Of a stretch of DNA of 53,387 nucleotides, positions 51,868 to 53,387 are shown piece by piece. Location of the stretch: the NCBI GenBank assembly GCA_017852395.1, contig JAFMLE010000003.1, forward strand, positions 83,864-137,250, read 5' to 3'. A program made the translations under genes and the position numbers. Positions within the stretch are counted from its first letter, which is position 1. Every line of letters begins with the position of its first letter. The notes beneath the pieces were generated by a model, which saw nothing but the letters and a program-made list of their open reading frames with translations, was not told the origin of the DNA and searched no databases. The DNA is from Flavobacteriaceae bacterium. GTDB taxonomy: Bacteria; Bacteroidota; Bacteroidia; Flavobacteriales; Flavobacteriaceae.

Positions 51868-53387
51868 ATGTCAGAAGATAAGAAGGTTATTTTTTCGATG
51901 TCAGGGGTTTCTAAAACCTATCCTGGAGCCAACAAACAAGTGCTCAAGGACATCTATTTAAGTTTTTTCTACGGAGCCAAAATTGGTATTTTGGGACTCA
52001 ATGGGTCTGGAAAATCATCGCTTTTAAAAATAATCGCTGGCTTGGACAAGAATTTCGAAGGCGATGTTGTTTTTTCTCCGGGGTATAATGTGGGTTATTT
52101 GTCTCAAGAGCCTGAGCTAGACCCAGATAAAACAGTTCTTGAAATTGTAAAAGAAGGAATGGCAGAGACTGTTGCCATTCTTGATGAGTACAACCATATC
52201 AACGATCAGTTTGGGTTGCCAGAAGTCTATGAGGACGCCGATAAGATGCAAAAACTCATGGACCGACAAGCGATTTTGCAGGATGAAATTGATGCGCGTA
52301 ATGCTTGGGAAATCGACAACCAACTCGAGTTGGCAATGGACGCCCTACGCACCCCTCCAGCAGATGCCAAAACAGCGGTACTTTCTGGTGGTGAACGCCG
52401 GCGTGTTGCCCTTTGCCGACTATTATTACAAAAACCCGATGTGTTGCTTCTTGACGAACCCACAAACCACCTTGATGCAGAATCGGTACATTGGCTAGAA
52501 CAACATTTGGCACAATACAAAGGAACGGTCATCGCGGTGACGCATGATCGGTATTTTTTAGACAACGTTGCGGGTTGGATTTTGGAACTCGATCGTGGTG
52601 AGGGAATCCCTTGGAAAGGAAATTATTCTTCCTGGTTAGACCAAAAAGCCAAACGCCTGGCGCAAGAGCAAAAGCAAGCCTCTAAAAGACAAAAAACGCT
52701 GGAGCGTGAGTTAGAATGGGTGCGGATGTCTCCAAAAGGAAGACAGACCAAACAAAAGGCACGTCTTTCTAACTATGATAAATTGATGAGTCAGGATCAA
52801 AAAATGGTCGATGAAAAGCTCGAAATTTATATTCCGAACGGACCTCGACTAGGAACAGAAGTGATCGAAGCCAAAAACGTCCGCATGGCATTTGGAGATA
52901 AAATTCTCTATGAGTCGTTGTCTTTTCGATTGCCACAGGCAGGTATTGTCGGTATCATTGGTCCTAACGGAGCAGGAAAAACGACCCTTTTTAAATTAAT
53001 CATGAATGAATTGCAGCCAGAAAATGGCACCTTTGATGTGGGGCAAACGGTCAAAATAGCCTATGTAGATCAAAGCCACAAAAATATTGATCCCGAAAAA
53101 TCGATATGGTCCAATTTTAGCGACGAACAAGACCTGATCATGATGGGTGGTAAGCAAGTCAATTCACGCGCGTACTTAAGCCGTTTTAACTTTAGTGGTA
53201 ACGAACAAAACAAAAAAGTAGCCACCTTGTCGGGGGGAGAGCGAAACCGCCTCCATCTTGCCATGGCCCTCAAAGAAGAAGGCAATGTGTTGCTTTTGGA
53301 TGAGCCAACCAATGATTTGGACATCAACACCCTTAGAGCGTTAGAAGAAGGCCTCGAAAATTTTGCAGGATGTGCCGTGGTAATCTC
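51868..53387 (+). CDS. ettA: Energy-dependent translational throttle protein EttA-type ABC-F ATPase, partial
   Basis: About 506 residues are visible before the window ends. Two ABC domains: Walker A GLNGSGKSS, signature LSGGERRRVALCRLL and Walker B VLLLDEPTNHLD; then a linker with SPKGRQTKQKARLSNYDKL, typical of EttA; then GPNGAGKTT, LSGGERNRLHLAMAL and LLLDEPTNDLD. EttA binds the ribosomal E site and gates elongation by the ATP/ADP ratio. No membrane segments. The C-terminus is cut off. Confidence 0.95.
   Translation, partial: MSEDKKVIFSMSGVSKTYPGANKQVLKDIYLSFFYGAKIGILGLNGSGKSSLLKIIAGLDKNFEGDVVFSPGYNVGYLSQEPELDPDKTVLEIVKEGMAETVAILDEYNHINDQFGLPEVYEDADKMQKLMDRQAILQDEIDARNAWEIDNQLELAMDALRTPPADAKTAVLSGGERRRVALCRLLLQKPDVLLLDEPTNHLDAESVHWLEQHLAQYKGTVIAVTHDRYFLDNVAGWILELDRGEGIPWKGNYSSWLDQKAKRLAQEQKQASKRQKTLERELEWVRMSPKGRQTKQKARLSNYDKLMSQDQKMVDEKLEIYIPNGPRLGTEVIEAKNVRMAFGDKILYESLSFRLPQAGIVGIIGPNGAGKTTLFKLIMNELQPENGTFDVGQTVKIAYVDQSHKNIDPEKSIWSNFSDEQDLIMMGGKQVNSRAYLSRFNFSGNEQNKKVATLSGGERNRLHLAMALKEEGNVLLLDEPTNDLDINTLRALEEGLENFAGCAVVI

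Noticed and set aside
1-53387. CRISPR arrays, insertion sequences, prophage, biosynthetic or defence islands
   Set aside because: No regular repeat-spacer pattern, transposase, integrase or phage gene was found; gene content is core metabolism throughout.

Overview
The window looks like a chromosomal segment of a marine-type member of Flavobacteriia (Bacteroidota). The signs are low-to-moderate GC, very few Shine-Dalgarno sites, recurrent Bacteroidota housekeeping -7 elements of the form TAnnTTTG, a class III glutamine synthetase, a menaquinone pathway, and several conserved flavobacterial proteins without known function. There is no phage, IS element, CRISPR array or rRNA operon. Almost everything is core metabolism.

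Layout. 1-5.4 kb: a truncated BNR/VPS10-like secreted protein, tRNA-Arg(ACG), a CaCA antiporter and a class II glutamine synthetase (GSII). 5.4-7.8 kb: divergently transcribed class III glutamine synthetase (GSIII). 7.9-13 kb: AIR-synthase-like purM, a b561-like/YceI pair, prfA-pyrF-hydrolase. 13-18.1 kb (minus): amidohydrolase, then the ammonium operon glnK-amt-porin, then a small membrane protein with fluC/crcB. 18.2-25.2 kb: MazG-like protein, ilvE, mnmD, SDR epimerase, grpE-dnaJ, MscS channel, sigma-54-type response regulator without HTH. 25.2-28.8 kb: peptidase M28, MATE pump, small acidic protein, PAP2. 28.8-35.5 kb (minus): leuA-leuC-leuD-cimA-like-leuB-galM. 35.5-39.8 kb: a decayed duplicated gene start, its intact TPR-like paralogue, rluA, panB, DinB-like protein. 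39.9-49.9 kb: dnaK, then a menaquinone cluster menI-menF-menD-menB-menA-menC-CPBP protease-menE. 49.9-53.4 kb: acyl-CoA carboxylase beta subunit, small membrane protein, and EttA-type ABC-F (cut by the window end).

What stands out is regulatory. (1) The two nitrogen loci, 12 kb apart (GSII/GSIII and glnK-amt-porin), each carry a pair of ACCCC-(A/T)n-GGGGT operators spaced 52-53 bp. In both loci the proximal operator sits 16-17 bp upstream of a TAnnTTTG -7 element, where a -33 element would be. This looks like an uncharacterised nitrogen regulator with activator-like geometry. (2) dnaK and grpE-dnaJ share a promoter module, TGACA-N3-TG(T/G)CA-N12-TGGCA-N6-TTG(C/T). Its downstream part has exact sigma-54 -24/-12 spacing at dnaK, and no CIRCE element is present. 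(3) The second LeuA-like gene keeps the three pyruvate-pocket residues of Leptospira citramalate synthase, so the leu operon probably also makes isoleucine precursors. All regulatory claims rest on reading the sequence and on remembered family knowledge; no searches were run.
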